A DNA stretch of 64,000 nucleotides. Source: Terrabacter sp. MAHUQ-38. GTDB lineage: Bacteria; Actinomycetota; Actinomycetes; Actinomycetales; Dermatophilaceae. A model generated the notes under the pieces. The model ran no database searches, was not told where the DNA came from, and saw only the letters and a program-made list of their open reading frames with translations. The position numbers and the translations under genes are program-made. The stretch covers positions 868,001 through 932,000 of the forward strand of contig NZ_JACVCU010000002.1 of NCBI RefSeq assembly GCF_014518425.1, given 5' to 3'. Position 1 is the stretch's first letter. Every line of letters starts with the position of its first letter. Shown one piece after another: positions 53,834-62,999 of the stretch.

Positions 53834-54915
53834 ACGTTGAAGCGGAACTCCACGACGTCGCCGTCGGCCATGACGTAGTCCTTGCCCTCGATGCGGACCT
53901 TGCCCGCGGACTTGGCGGCGTTCATCGACCCGGCCGCGACGAGGTCGTCGAACGAGACGACCTCGGCCTTGATGAAGCCGCGCTGGAAGTCGGTGTGGAT
54001 GACGCCGGCAGCCTGCGGCGCGGTCCAGCCCTTGCCGATCGTCCAGGCGCGCGACTCCTTGGGGCCGGCCGTGAGGTACGTCTGCAGGCCGAGCGTGTGG
54101 AAGCCGGTGCGGGCGAGCTGGTCCAGGCCCGACTCCTCCGCGCCGAAGCTCTGGAGCAGCTCGAGGGCCTCGTCGGCCTCCATCTCCATGAGGTCCATCT
54201 CGAGCTTCGCGTTGAGGAAGACGGCGTCGGCCGGAGCCGCAAGGTCGCGCAGCGACGCGTGAAGCTCCGTGTCGGCGAGCTGGTCCTCGTCGAGGTTGAA
54301 GACGTAGATGAACGGCTTGGTGGTCAGCAGGCCGAGCGACTTCGCCGCGGTCAGGTCGACCCCGGCCCTCGGCCCTGCCGCATACAGCGTGTGGCCCTCC
54401 TCGAGGACCTTCTGCGCGGCCTGCGCGAGCTCGAGCGCGGCCTTCTTGTCCTTGTTGATCCGCGCCTCCTTCTCGAGCCGCGGCACGGCCTTCTCGAGGG
54501 TCTGCAGGTCGGCGAGGATGAGCTCGGTGTGGATCGTCTCGATGTCGCTCGCCGGGCTGACCTTGCCGTCGACGTGGACGACGTCGCCGTCCTCGAACGC
54601 ACGCACCACCTGGCAGATGGCATCCGCCTCGCGGATGTTGGCCAGGAACTTGTTGCCGAGCCCCTCCCCCTCCGAGGCGCCGCGGACGATGCCGGCGATG
54701 TCGACGAAGCTCACCGTCGCCGGGAGCACCTTGTCCGAGCCGAAGATCTCGGCCAGCGCGCCAAGCCGGTGGTCGGGCAGCGGCACGACGCCGACGTTGG
54801 GCTCGATCGTCGCGAACGGGTAGTTCGCGGCGAGCACGTTGTTCTTGGTCAGCGCGTTGAAGAGCGTCGACTTGCCGACGTTGGGGAGACCGACGATTCC
54901 GATGGTGAGTGCCAC
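53830..54915 (-). CDS. ychF: Ribosome-binding ATPase YchF
   Basis: This 361-residue protein is an Obg-like P-loop protein of the YchF/OLA1 type, which prefers ATP and binds the ribosome. It starts [19 protein letters not shown] (G1) and has [20 protein letters not shown] (G3). The altered G4 is near [10 protein letters not shown], where NxxE replaces NKxD. A coiled-coil hairpin (about 130-200) and a C-terminal TGS domain (about 280-361, ending [17 protein letters not shown]) complete the family layout. The start is GTG 54915, behind a TAAACT box with a 9-nt gap. It converges with the fusion gene with overlapping stop codons. Confidence 0.95.
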   Translation of the reverse strand: MALTIGIVGLPNVGKSTLFNALTKNNVLAANYPFATIEPNVGVVPLPDHRLGALAEIFGSDKVLPATVSFVDIAGIVRGASEGEGLGNKFLANIREADAICQVVRAFEDGDVVHVDGKVSPASDIETIHTELILADLQTLEKAVPRLEKEARINKDKKAALELAQAAQKVLEEGHTLYAAGPRAGVDLTAAKSLGLLTTKPFIYVFNLDEDQLADTELHASLRDLAAPADAVFLNAKLEMDLMEMEADEALELLQSFGAEESGLDQLARTGFHTLGLQTYLTAGPKESRAWTIGKGWTAPQAAGVIHTDFQRGFIKAEVVSFDDLVAAGSMNAAKSAGKVRIEGKDYVMADGDVVEFRFNV

Positions 54916-54924
54916 GAGGACAAG

Positions 54925-54930
54925 AGTTTA
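54925..54930 (-). promoter_or_regulatory. -10 box (TAAACT) of ychF
   Basis: On the minus strand TAAACT is followed by 9 nt and GTG 54915, giving a leader of 0-3 nt. It is the only AT-rich hexamer in the gap. Confidence 0.45.
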
Positions 54931-55000
54931 GTGGCGTTCGGGCGGGCTCCCGACCACGCCGGCCGGATGCCGGGTGGCCGGGCTCGCACCGGTCGCCCGG

Positions 55001-55843
55001 TCAGGCGCGTGGCGGACGCACGCCGCAGAGCTGGCGGGACTGGGCCACGAGGTTGCCGTCGGAGTCCCAGATCATCGCGTCCTCCTCCATCATCCCGCCG
55101 CCGAGCGTCTCGCTCGAGAGCGAGACCCGCAGCCAGCCCGGCGCGGGGCGACGGCGGACGTGGCCGGTGAACTCGAGCGTCGGTGTCCAGCCGAAGAGTC
55201 CGAGGTCGAACGCCACGGGTGGCAGCGCGTCGAGTGCCATCATGAGCATCGTCGTGTCGGGCTCGCGCCCGTCGCGCAGCCGCAGCCAGCCGCGCATCAC
55301 GCCGCGCATCGAGGGCTTGCCGAGGGCCCAGCCGGCGGTCGTGGGGTCGAGCCGCAGGTCGAGGCGCTCGAGGAACTTCGCGTGGGCGAGGAAGTCAGGC
55401 GGTGCCTGCTCGGCGGACAGGCACTGCTCGGGCGGGGGCAGGTCGGGCGCGCCGGCCTGGCGCTGCACGTCGAGGTCGGTGAGGTTGCCGAAGGACCCGA
55501 TCGCGCGCATCCGCTCGACCGGCCGGCCGTCGTCGCCCGGCTGGTGGATCGTCATCTGGCCGGTCGAGAGCTTGCGACCACATCGCATGACCTCGGTCGT
55601 CACGATGAAGGGGCCCGGCTGCGACGCGGTCATGAAGTACGCCGACAGCACCACGGGGTCGACGTGCTGGGTGGTCTCGGTCGGGTCGGCGGCCAGGTGC
55701 TCCCCTAGTGCGCGCAGCGCGGCCGTCATGACGAGGCCGCCGTTGACGGCGTTACCGATCATCCACTCCTCGTGGAACGTACCGCGCCGTCGGGTCGGGT
55801 CGTCGCCGGTCTCCAGCCGAATCGCATCGTCGTACTCGCTCAC
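55001..55843 (-). CDS. Acyl-CoA thioesterase-like protein (double hotdog)
   Basis: The 280-residue product fits the double-hotdog thioesterase family. The first hotdog (about 20-120) has HEEWMIGNAVNGGLVMTAAL, where NGG marks the turn before the central helix, and VVLSAYFMTASQPGPF. The second (about 180-275) has MLMMALDALPPVAFDLG and EFTGHVRRRPAPGWLRV. Catalytic Asp/Gln residues cannot be fixed with certainty. The substrate is probably a fatty acyl-CoA. GTG 55843 lies 7 nt after TAGACC on the minus strand, a weaker version of the leaderless pattern. The gene is divergent from the M15-like gene. Confidence 0.8.
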   Translation of the reverse strand: MSEYDDAIRLETGDDPTRRRGTFHEEWMIGNAVNGGLVMTAALRALGEHLAADPTETTQHVDPVVLSAYFMTASQPGPFIVTTEVMRCGRKLSTGQMTIHQPGDDGRPVERMRAIGSFGNLTDLDVQRQAGAPDLPPPEQCLSAEQAPPDFLAHAKFLERLDLRLDPTTAGWALGKPSMRGVMRGWLRLRDGREPDTTMLMMALDALPPVAFDLGLFGWTPTLEFTGHVRRRPAPGWLRVSLSSETLGGGMMEEDAMIWDSDGNLVAQSRQLCGVRPPRA

Positions 55844-55985
55844 GGGTCATGGTCTAGCAGACCGCCACGGCTCGAGGCCGCCCGGGGACAACGTTCCCGG
55901 CATCTCGAGGCGTCTCAATCCTGTCCGCAGCGTGCCGGAAGAGCACAATCGAGACATTCCACACGGCCCGACCAAGGAGGAACCC

Positions 55986-56708
55986 ATGAGCGTCTCCCAC
56001 CGGCGCGCAGGTATCGGCCTGACCGCCGCCCTCGCCACGGCCCTGACCGTCACGGTCGCGGCGCCCCCCACGGGCCCCGGCCCGTCCGCCTCGCCGTCTC
56101 CTGCCACGGTCGATGCCGTCCCGGTCGCCGCCGTGGCCGCGACCACCGACCCGATCCGGGCGACCGCGCGTCCGGTCACCGCCGCCGACGTGCGCTACAC
56201 GTGGCGTTCCGGCTGCCCGGTCGGGCCGAGCCGGCTGCGCGTCGTCGAGATGAACTTCCGTGGGTACGACGGCACGATCAGGCGCGGCATGCTCATCGTG
56301 CGCTGGGACAAGGTCGGCCAGACCGCGGCCATCTTCCGGGCCGCCTACCTGGCCGGGTTCAAGATCCGGCGCATGGACAACCCGAACCGCTGGTACGGCA
56401 ACGACGAGGAGATGATGAAGGCGGACAACACGTCTGCCTTCAACTGCCGTCGGGTCACCGGCAACACCTCGCGGATGTCGCCGCACTCCTACGGCACGGC
56501 CATCGACGTCAACACGATGCACAACCCGTACAAGGCGGCGAACGGCGTCTGGTACCCGCCGAACGGCCTGCGCTGGGTCAACCGCAACCTGCGCGACCCG
56601 GGCATGATCTGGAGCTGGTCGACCATCACCAAGCAGGTCATCTCGCGTGGCGGGCTCTGGGGCGGCTACTGGACGTACAAGGACTACCAGCACTTCGAGC
56701 TCGGCTGA
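55986..56708 (+). CDS. Secreted M15-family peptidase (D-Ala-D-Ala carboxypeptidase-like)
   Basis: The 240-residue precursor has an N-terminal signal sequence (about 1-28, GIGLTAALATALTVTVAAPP) and a Pro/Ala linker. The M15-like domain shows the zinc motif MSPHSYGTAIDVN (His and Asp about 170-178) and the final HFELG with the third ligand at the very C-terminus. Such enzymes cut peptide cross-links or stem peptides in the cell wall. ATG 55986 follows AAGGAGG by 5 nt, a strong signal. It is followed by rmuC after 104 bp without a clear terminator. Confidence 0.85.
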   Translation: MSVSHRRAGIGLTAALATALTVTVAAPPTGPGPSASPSPATVDAVPVAAVAATTDPIRATARPVTAADVRYTWRSGCPVGPSRLRVVEMNFRGYDGTIRRGMLIVRWDKVGQTAAIFRAAYLAGFKIRRMDNPNRWYGNDEEMMKADNTSAFNCRRVTGNTSRMSPHSYGTAIDVNTMHNPYKAANGVWYPPNGLRWVNRNLRDPGMIWSWSTITKQVISRGGLWGGYWTYKDYQHFELG

Positions 56709-56812
56709 CGCGGTCGCTGACTCCAGCAGGCGGCCCTGGTGGGGCCGGCGGCCAACGCCGGGCAAGCGCGTCGGTCCCGGCTCCTGTCGGCGGCGTCTGG
56801 GACGGTGAGCGC

Positions 56813-58057
56813 ATGGACACCACCGCGCTGCTGGTCGGCCTCGTCGTCGGAGGCCTGCTCGGCGCTGCCCTCGCGTGGCTCGCAGCCCGCTCGGCCCTCC
56901 TGGCCCGCTCGGCAGCGGCTGAGGCCGAGCGCGACGTCCTGCGCGAGCGTGTGCTCGACCTGGAGTCCGCTCGCGCCCTCGACGACACGACGGCCAGCCT
57001 GCTGGCGCCGTTGCGTGACACCATCGGCCGCGTCGAGCGTCAGGTGGGTGCGCTCGAGCGCGACCGGTCCCAACAGTTCGGCCAGCTCGGCGAGCGCCTC
57101 ACCGAGGTGAGCCGGTCCACCGAGTCGCTCCGCTCCGAGACGGCGACCCTCGCGAGCGCCCTCAACGCCTCGACGGTCCGCGGCGCGTGGGGCGAGGTCC
57201 AGCTGCGTCGCGTCCTCGAGCTGTCCGGGCTCATCGCGCGCTGCGACTTCGACGAGCAGGTCACCCGCGTCACCCGGGACGGCGCGACGGTCCGTCCCGA
57301 TGCGGTCATCAACCTCCCCGGCTCGCGTCACGTCGTCGTCGACTCGAAGGCGCCGATGGCGCACTTCCTCCAGGCCCACGGCGACACCGTGTCCGATGTC
57401 GAGCGAACCGAGCTGCTCGCCGCCCACGCGACCGCGCTGCGCCGGCACGTCGAGGGACTCGCGGGCAAGGCGTACTGGACCGCGTTCACCCGCTCCCCCG
57501 AGGTCGTCATCTGCTTCGTCCCGGGCGAGGCGATCCTTGCCACCGCCCTCGCGGACGACCCCGGCCTCTATGAGCACGCCCTGTCCCGCAAGGTCGTGCT
57601 CGCCTCCCCCGGCACGCTCTTCGCCGTGCTGCGCACGATCGGTGCCATCTGGCAGCAGGACGCCCTCGAGCAGAACGCGCGCGAGCTGCTGGTGATCGGG
57701 CAGGATCTCTACGCCCGGCTCACGACGCTCGGTGGGCACGTCACGACGATGGGCCAGTCCTTGGCGCGTTCGGTCGAGCAGTACAACAAGTTCGTCGGCA
57801 CGCTCGAGTCGCGGGTGCTCGTCACGGCGCGACGGATGCACGAGCTGCACCTCGCGAGCGAGCGCCCTCCCACCCTGGAGCCGCTCGAGGTCGCGCCCCG
57901 CTCGCTCAGCGCCCCTGAGCTCACCGAAGACCTGGGCCGAAGCGCCCGTGACGCCGCATTCCTCGAGCGGGCGACCCGCCCGACGGCTTCGCGGCACGAG
58001 GAGAGCCCGGCCGACGACCCAGCCCGCACCGCGGACGGCCACGAACAGTCCGCCTGA
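56813..58057 (+). CDS. rmuC: DNA recombination protein RmuC
   Basis: The 414-residue protein has one N-terminal membrane helix (about 4-22). A coiled coil follows (about 25-110, RDVLRERVLDLESARAL). The RmuC nuclease-like core (about 125-330) has NASTVRGAWGEVQLRRVLEL and VVVDSKAPMAHFLQA, the Asp-x-Lys of a PD-(D/E)xK fold, plus FVPGEAILATAL. RmuC limits inversions at short repeats in E. coli. The Ala-rich tail (about 350-414) is variable. ATG 56813 has only GGTGAG upstream. A 10-bp hairpin follows the stop. Confidence 0.9.
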   Translation: MDTTALLVGLVVGGLLGAALAWLAARSALLARSAAAEAERDVLRERVLDLESARALDDTTASLLAPLRDTIGRVERQVGALERDRSQQFGQLGERLTEVSRSTESLRSETATLASALNASTVRGAWGEVQLRRVLELSGLIARCDFDEQVTRVTRDGATVRPDAVINLPGSRHVVVDSKAPMAHFLQAHGDTVSDVERTELLAAHATALRRHVEGLAGKAYWTAFTRSPEVVICFVPGEAILATALADDPGLYEHALSRKVVLASPGTLFAVLRTIGAIWQQDALEQNARELLVIGQDLYARLTTLGGHVTTMGQSLARSVEQYNKFVGTLESRVLVTARRMHELHLASERPPTLEPLEVAPRSLSAPELTEDLGRSARDAAFLERATRPTASRHEESPADDPARTADGHEQSA

Positions 58058-58082
58058 CGGTGCCGGTTCCGTCCACGTCTTG

Positions 58083-58117
58083 CGCCTGGCGGGGCACGGC
58101 TCCGGGTCCGCCAGGCG
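58083..58117 (+). terminator. Hairpin after rmuC
   Basis: CGCCTGGCGG (58083-58092) pairs perfectly with CCGCCAGGCG (58108-58117) over a 15-nt loop, 25 bp after the stop. Confidence 0.65.
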
Positions 58118-58212
58118 GGCGAGCCGGCGATGACGGATATGTCTGATGTGTCCGGGAAGTGGACACCTGCTGAAGCGCCACGGACAATACGCCCCGTGGG
58201 ATCGAGCAGAGC

Positions 58213-59928
58213 GTGACCGGGGCGGGGGGCCCGGGTCCGGAGGACCTTGACGCGCCGCGGCGCAGGATCGGACCGTACGAGCAGAGCCTGCGCGAGTCGC
58301 GCGCACGCGTCGAGGCGTCCGCGCGCGCGCGTGCCCGGAGGCGGCGCAGGACCCGTGTCGTGGCGTCTCTCGCAGCCCTCGTCGTCGCCGCGGGTCTCGG
58401 CTACGGCGCCTTCCGCTACCTCGGCCACGTCGGCAACGACCAGGTGCCGACCGCCCTGCCTGCGGGAGCGGCCCAGCCGACGTCGTGCAGCGACCCCGTC
58501 AAGGTGCGCATCTCGGCCGCTCCGGCGATCGCCCCTGCCGTTGCGGCAGCCGCCCAGGCACTCGCGGCCAGCCCTGACGGCCCCTGCGCCGCCTACAGGA
58601 TCGAGGCCGAGGAGCCTTTCGCCGTGGCGGGCTCGCTCGCCGGTTCCGGACGCCCCGACGGATGGATCACCGACTCAACCGTCTGGATCGGGCGCGCCGA
58701 CGCCGTCTCGGGCTCCACGGTGCAACCCGGCGCGCCCTTCGCGTCGAGCGCCGTGCTCGTGGCGATGAAAGACCAGTCCGCGGCCGCGCTGGGGAGCCGG
58801 CTCGGCTGGGCGGACCTGCTCGGCGGCGCCGTCCAGATGCGCATCCCTGACCCGAACCGCTCGGCGATCGCTCGGGTCGCCCTCGGGGTCGCGTCGGCGT
58901 CCCTGCCCGAGGCGAAGGTCCGCGCGCTCGCCACGACGTCGGCCCCCCACGCGACGGGGAGCGTCTCCCTCGACGGCATCGCGCACGCCGACGGCGGCGT
59001 CGGGGCGGTCGTCTCGCAGGCCCAGCTCGTCGCGTGGAACACCGTCCACCCCGACGAGGCCCTCGCCGCGGTGGCTCCGACCGAGGGCGCACCAGCGCTC
59101 GAGTACTCCTTGGTGCCGCTCACGACGGATGCCACGAAGGCGCCCTTGGTCCGAGCCCTCCAGGAGCACCTGAGGTCCGAGACGACGCGAAAGATCCTGC
59201 ACGACAGCGGATTCCGCACATCGGACGGTGAGCCCACGGACCCTTCTCCCCTCTACGGCGAGATCCGCGTCGAGGGTGGCGCGGAGGGCCCCGCGCTCGA
59301 CCGAGCCGCGGCCCTCTGGAACGCGGCGGCGAAGAAGACACAGGCCCTCATGGCCGTCGACGTGTCCGGCTCGATGCTCGAGCACACTGACGCCGGCACG
59401 CGCCTCGCGATCCTCCAGAAGGCGACCGTACGCTCGGCAGCCGCCGTCTCGACGACAACAGTCGCGTCGCTGTGGGTCTACTCGCTCCATGTCGGCAACC
59501 GCGGTGACGACTACCGTCAGCTCACCGACTACGGCAGCCTCGGCGTCAGCAAGAACCTCGGCGCCCTCGACGAGGCCGTGGCCAGCCTCGACTCGTTCGT
59601 CGGCGGCGGCAGCGGACTCTACGACACGATCGCAGCGGCGTACGACCGTGCCAAGAGCCGCTGGAAGCCCGGCTGCGCGAACACGCTCATCGTCGTGGCC
59701 GACGGTCCCAACGAGGACGACTACGGCCTCACCCTCGGCCAGCTCACGACGCGACTGTCCGAGGCGAAGGACCCCAAGCGGCCGGTCCGGGTGGTGGTGC
59801 TCGGCATCGGCGACCGCGTCGACGCGAAGGCCATGCAGCAGGTCGTGGCGAGCACGGGCGGGCAGTACGTCGCGTCTGACTCGGTCGCGGAGCTGCAACC
59901 GGTCCTCACGACGGCGCTCGGCGGCTAG
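58213..59928 (+). CDS. Membrane-anchored substrate-binding + VWA domain protein, copy 1
   Basis: The 571-residue protein has a basic cytoplasmic start with RRIGPYEQSLRESRARVE and one membrane helix (about 47-67). A type 2 periplasmic-binding-like domain follows (about 85-350), ending in a C-terminal von Willebrand A domain (about 370-571). The MIDAS motif is intact: D383-x-S385-x-S387 in AVDVSGSM, with later acidic and Thr residues. GGGSGLYDTIAAAYDRAK and NTLIVVADGPNEDDY belong to the VWA fold. It would bind a divalent metal and an unknown partner outside the cell. GTG 58213 has no strong ribosome site. A paralogue follows after 221 bp. Confidence 0.82.
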   Translation: MTGAGGPGPEDLDAPRRRIGPYEQSLRESRARVEASARARARRRRRTRVVASLAALVVAAGLGYGAFRYLGHVGNDQVPTALPAGAAQPTSCSDPVKVRISAAPAIAPAVAAAAQALAASPDGPCAAYRIEAEEPFAVAGSLAGSGRPDGWITDSTVWIGRADAVSGSTVQPGAPFASSAVLVAMKDQSAAALGSRLGWADLLGGAVQMRIPDPNRSAIARVALGVASASLPEAKVRALATTSAPHATGSVSLDGIAHADGGVGAVVSQAQLVAWNTVHPDEALAAVAPTEGAPALEYSLVPLTTDATKAPLVRALQEHLRSETTRKILHDSGFRTSDGEPTDPSPLYGEIRVEGGAEGPALDRAAALWNAAAKKTQALMAVDVSGSMLEHTDAGTRLAILQKATVRSAAAVSTTTVASLWVYSLHVGNRGDDYRQLTDYGSLGVSKNLGALDEAVASLDSFVGGGSGLYDTIAAAYDRAKSRWKPGCANTLIVVADGPNEDDYGLTLGQLTTRLSEAKDPKRPVRVVVLGIGDRVDAKAMQQVVASTGGQYVASDSVAELQPVLTTALGG

Positions 59929-59948
59929 CGCCCCTCCACTCAGGGGCG
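59929..59948 (+). terminator. Small hairpin after VWA protein copy 1
   Basis: CGCCCCT (59929-59935) pairs with AGGGGCG (59942-59948) over a 6-nt loop, directly after the TAG stop. The rest of the gap to 60150 is relatively AT-rich and holds the next promoter. Confidence 0.55.
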
Positions 59949-60136
59949 AACGTTCGGTGAACAACGGGCGCCGTCAGGGTGAAGCGGTCGAGTGGCAGTC
60001 AACCGCGGGACGAACGTGTTACACCGAATTCGCCTCTGTCGCAACCGATTCAACCTGCGCGAGCCAGTGGTGCGATGCGCTCCTTCGAGGGTGCCCGCCA
60101 TTCGGCGACCGTTTGGGCGCGCCGGGACCGAGGCAA

Positions 60137-60142
60137 CATACT
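60137..60142 (+). promoter_or_regulatory. -10 box (CATACT) of VWA protein copy 2
   Basis: CATACT ends 7 nt before GTG 60150 with no ribosome site between, the leaderless layout. It argues for starting copy 2 here rather than further upstream in the open frame. Confidence 0.45.
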
Positions 60143-60149
60143 CCCGGTC

Positions 60150-61859
60150 GTGACGACCGAAGGCCACCAGAGCGACGACCGAGGCGGCGACCAGCGTTTC
60201 CCACCTCCGCCGCCGCAGCGTCGGGTGGGGCCGTACGAGGCATCCCTTCTCGCGAACAGGGAGCGCGCCGAGCGCGCCGCCCGGCAGAGCCTGACGCGAC
60301 GGCGGCGCACGCTGGTCGCCGTCGGCGCCGTGGCGACGGCGGTCGTCGTGGCTGCAGCTCTCGGTGCGCGGACATGGCTCGGCCGCCCCGGATCGAGCAC
60401 CGTGGCCGGCATCGCGCCGGTCGCCACGGCACAGAGCCACGTCCATCGCGGCTGCCCCGAGCCGCCCATGCTGACCATTGCCGTGCCCGAGGCGCTGGGG
60501 ACGACATTCTCCGACCTTGTCGACGGGTTCCAGGCCCTGCCCGACGCGCCCTGTGCGAGCTTCACGGTCGTGCCCCGAGCGTCGAGCGCCGTTGCCCAGT
60601 CCCTCGCCGGCCCGGTGCGGCCCGATGCCTGGGTCACCGATGCCGCGCTCTGGCTCGACCAGGCGAACCATCGTGCCGGCCTCGGCCTCCTGGCGGACGA
60701 GCCGTTCGCCACCTCACGGGTCGTGCTCGCCGTGCGGCCGGAACCGGCGCCCGGAGCTGCCGTGTCATGGGCCGGCCTCGCGGCGGGCGGGATCCCGGTC
60801 ACCATCCCCGACCCGGCGACGTCGACCGCCGGCCTCTTCGCCCTGGCCGCCGCCGCGGGGCGCTGGTCCTCGCCGCAGCTCGCCGAGGTGGCTGCCAGGT
60901 CGCGGCAGCTGTTGCCCGGGGAGTCGGCGCTCGGGGTGTTCGCCGACCCCGACACGGACGCGGCGGCACCGGTCGCCGAGGCGGAGCTCGCCGCCTACAA
61001 CGCCGCGAACCCGTCGGTCCACCTGGCAGCCGTTGTGCCGTCAGACAGGGTGGCTCCGCTCGAGTACGCCTTCGTGCCCGTCGCGGACGGCACCGTGGCG
61101 TCCAGGGTGCTGCGCTCCCTCGCTGACTACCTCGGCTCCGATGCCGCACGTGCGGTCCTCACCCGACACGGCTTCTCCGCACCAGGCGCTGCTGCCTCGC
61201 CCGCGCCACCGACCCCCGGGGCGGCCGACGCGCTCCGTGAGGAGTGGGCCGCCGTCGACCCTGCCCCACATGCGGTCGTCGCGCTCGACGTCTCTGCCGC
61301 GAGCCTCTCGCGCCTCGACGGCGAGACGATCCTCGACTCACTTGCCGAGTCGACCCAGCTCGCGGTCGCGTCGTTGCCCGACCGGTCGAGCGTCGCCCTG
61401 TGGTACTTCGCCCAGCACCTCGGACCGCGCGGCGAGGACCACCGCGTCGTCGCCGACAGCGGCCCGCTGACGGCACCGGCCCAGATCCAGACCATCGCCA
61501 GGGGTCTCGGCGGCATGTCGGGTGTCGTCGGCGGCGACCGAGGCCTCTACGACACCATCGAGGCGGCGCATCAGGCCGCGGCGGCCAATGCTTCTGCGGG
61601 ACGCCCGAGCACGGCTGTCATCGTCACGACCGGACCGAACGACGACGACTTCGGCGCCTCGCTGGGCGCGGTCAAGTCCGCGGTCGCCAAGGCCGACCCC
61701 GCGCGACCCGTGCACCTCGTCATCGTCGGGATCGGGACCAAGCCCGACGCCGCCGTACTCGCCGAGATCGCGAAGGCAGGCCGTGGTCAGTACATCGCGG
61801 TGACGAAGCGCGAGGAGCTGGCCGCCGCGCTCACCCGAGCGCTGTCCGATCCCACCTGA
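60150..61859 (+). CDS. Membrane-anchored substrate-binding + VWA-like protein, copy 2 (MIDAS degenerate)
   Basis: This 569-residue paralogue of copy 1 keeps the same layout: RRVGPYEASLLANRERAE, one membrane helix (about 50-70), a binding-protein-like domain and a VWA-like domain. Shared segments include GDRGLYDTIEAAHQAA and VIVTTGPNDDDF. The MIDAS reads D380-x-S382-x-A384, so the third ligand Ser of copy 1 is replaced, and metal binding may be lost. The two may work as a pair, one metal-binding and one structural. The frame is open for 57 more codons upstream, but GTG 60150 fits the promoter and the aligned N-terminus. It converges with ispH at 30 bp. Confidence 0.82.
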   Translation: MTTEGHQSDDRGGDQRFPPPPPQRRVGPYEASLLANRERAERAARQSLTRRRRTLVAVGAVATAVVVAAALGARTWLGRPGSSTVAGIAPVATAQSHVHRGCPEPPMLTIAVPEALGTTFSDLVDGFQALPDAPCASFTVVPRASSAVAQSLAGPVRPDAWVTDAALWLDQANHRAGLGLLADEPFATSRVVLAVRPEPAPGAAVSWAGLAAGGIPVTIPDPATSTAGLFALAAAAGRWSSPQLAEVAARSRQLLPGESALGVFADPDTDAAAPVAEAELAAYNAANPSVHLAAVVPSDRVAPLEYAFVPVADGTVASRVLRSLADYLGSDAARAVLTRHGFSAPGAAASPAPPTPGAADALREEWAAVDPAPHAVVALDVSAASLSRLDGETILDSLAESTQLAVASLPDRSSVALWYFAQHLGPRGEDHRVVADSGPLTAPAQIQTIARGLGGMSGVVGGDRGLYDTIEAAHQAAAANASAGRPSTAVIVTTGPNDDDFGASLGAVKSAVAKADPARPVHLVIVGIGTKPDAAVLAEIAKAGRGQYIAVTKREELAAALTRALSDPT

Positions 61860-61889
61860 GCCGCGGTCTGGCGCGGTCTGGCCGGGGGT

Positions 61890-62924
61890 CTAGTGGAGTG
61901 AGCCGGCGTCCTCGAAGGCCGCGTCGTGGCGCACCGTGCCGACCTCCTCGCCCCTGCGGGCCTTGAGGTCGCGACGCAGCTCGTTGGGCAGTGAGAAGAG
62001 GAGCGACTCCTCGGCGGCGATGACCGCCTCGACCTCGCCGTAGCCGCGCTCGGCAAGCCAGGCGAGGACGTCACGCACGAGCACCTCGGGCACGCTCGCG
62101 CCGGACGTGACACCGACAGTGGTCACGCCCTCGAGCCACTCCTCCTGGATCTCGTCGGCGAAGTCGACGAGGTGCCCGTCGCGGGCCCCGTGCTCGACGG
62201 CGACCTCGACGAGGCGCACGGAGTTCGACGAGTTGCGCGACCCGACGACGATCATGAGGTCGGTGTCCTTGGCCATCTGCTTGACGGCGAGCTGGCGGTT
62301 CTGGGTGGCGTAGCAGATGTCGTCGGAGGGCGGGCTCTGCAGCGCGGGGAACTTCTCCTTGAGTCGCGCAACCGTCTCCATCGTCTCGTCGACCGAGAGG
62401 GTCGTCTGGGAGAGCCACACGACCTTCTCCGGGTCGCGGACCGTGACGTTCTCGACGTCATCGGGGCCGTCGACGAGGGTGATGTGCTCCGGAGCCTCGC
62501 CGGACGTGCCGACGACCTCCTCGTGCCCCTCATGGCCGATGAGCAGGATGTCGAAGTCGTCGTCGGCGAACCGGACCGCCTCGCGGTGCACCTTCGTCAC
62601 GAGTGGGCATGTCGCGTCGATCGTCTTGAGGCTGCGGGCCCTCGCCTCCTCGTGGACGACCGGGGCCACGCCGTGCGCCGAGAAGATGACGGTCGCGCCC
62701 TCGGGCACCTCGTCGGTCTCGTCGACGAAGATCGCGCCGCGCTTCTCGAGGGTGGTGACGACGTGCCTGTTGTGCACGATCTGCTTGCGCACGTAGACGG
62801 GTGGCCCGTAGAGCTCGAGCGCCTTCTCGACCGTCACGACGGCGCGGTCGACGCCCGCGCAGTAGCCGCGCGGTGCAGCGAGGAGGACCTTCTTGTCGGA
62901 CGACTGGTCGGCTGGCTCGCTCAT
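61890..62924 (-). CDS. ispH: 4-hydroxy-3-methylbut-2-enyl diphosphate reductase IspH (LytB)
   Basis: This 344-residue iron-sulfur enzyme makes IPP and DMAPP in the last step of the MEP pathway. The three cluster cysteines are in [10 protein letters not shown] (about 21), [11 protein letters not shown] (about 105) and [10 protein letters not shown] (about 200). Substrate-binding residues appear in [22 protein letters not shown] and [10 protein letters not shown]. Length is at the long end of the family because of a variable tail. ATG 62924 is chosen since TACGAT lies 7 nt upstream; ATG 62933 would overlap that -10 box. It is divergent from xseA with 75 bp between starts, an arrangement also found in mycobacteria. 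Confidence 0.94.
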   Translation of the reverse strand: MSEPADQSSDKKVLLAAPRGYCAGVDRAVVTVEKALELYGPPVYVRKQIVHNRHVVTTLEKRGAIFVDETDEVPEGATVIFSAHGVAPVVHEEARARSLKTIDATCPLVTKVHREAVRFADDDFDILLIGHEGHEEVVGTSGEAPEHITLVDGPDDVENVTVRDPEKVVWLSQTTLSVDETMETVARLKEKFPALQSPPSDDICYATQNRQLAVKQMAKDTDLMIVVGSRNSSNSVRLVEVAVEHGARDGHLVDFADEIQEEWLEGVTTVGVTSGASVPEVLVRDVLAWLAERGYGEVEAVIAAEESLLFSLPNELRRDLKARRGEEVGTVRHDAAFEDAGSLH

Positions 62925-62931
62925 GGGGTCC

Positions 62932-62937
62932 ATCGTA
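62932..62937 (-). promoter_or_regulatory. -10 box (TACGAT) of ispH
   Basis: On the minus strand TACGAT is followed by GGACCCC and then ATG 62924, so ispH is probably leaderless. Confidence 0.55.
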
Positions 62938-62986
62938 CGGGGGCATCAGATCGCTCCCGACCCGCCGCCCGGGCGCGCAACACCTC

Positions 62987-62992
62987 TAGGGT
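62987..62992 (+). promoter_or_regulatory. -10 box (TAGGGT) of xseA
   Basis: TAGGGT ends 7 nt before GTG 63000. The hexamer is identical to those before the O-methyltransferase, LOG and ArsC-like genes. Confidence 0.55.
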
Positions 62993-62999
62993 GGCGCGG

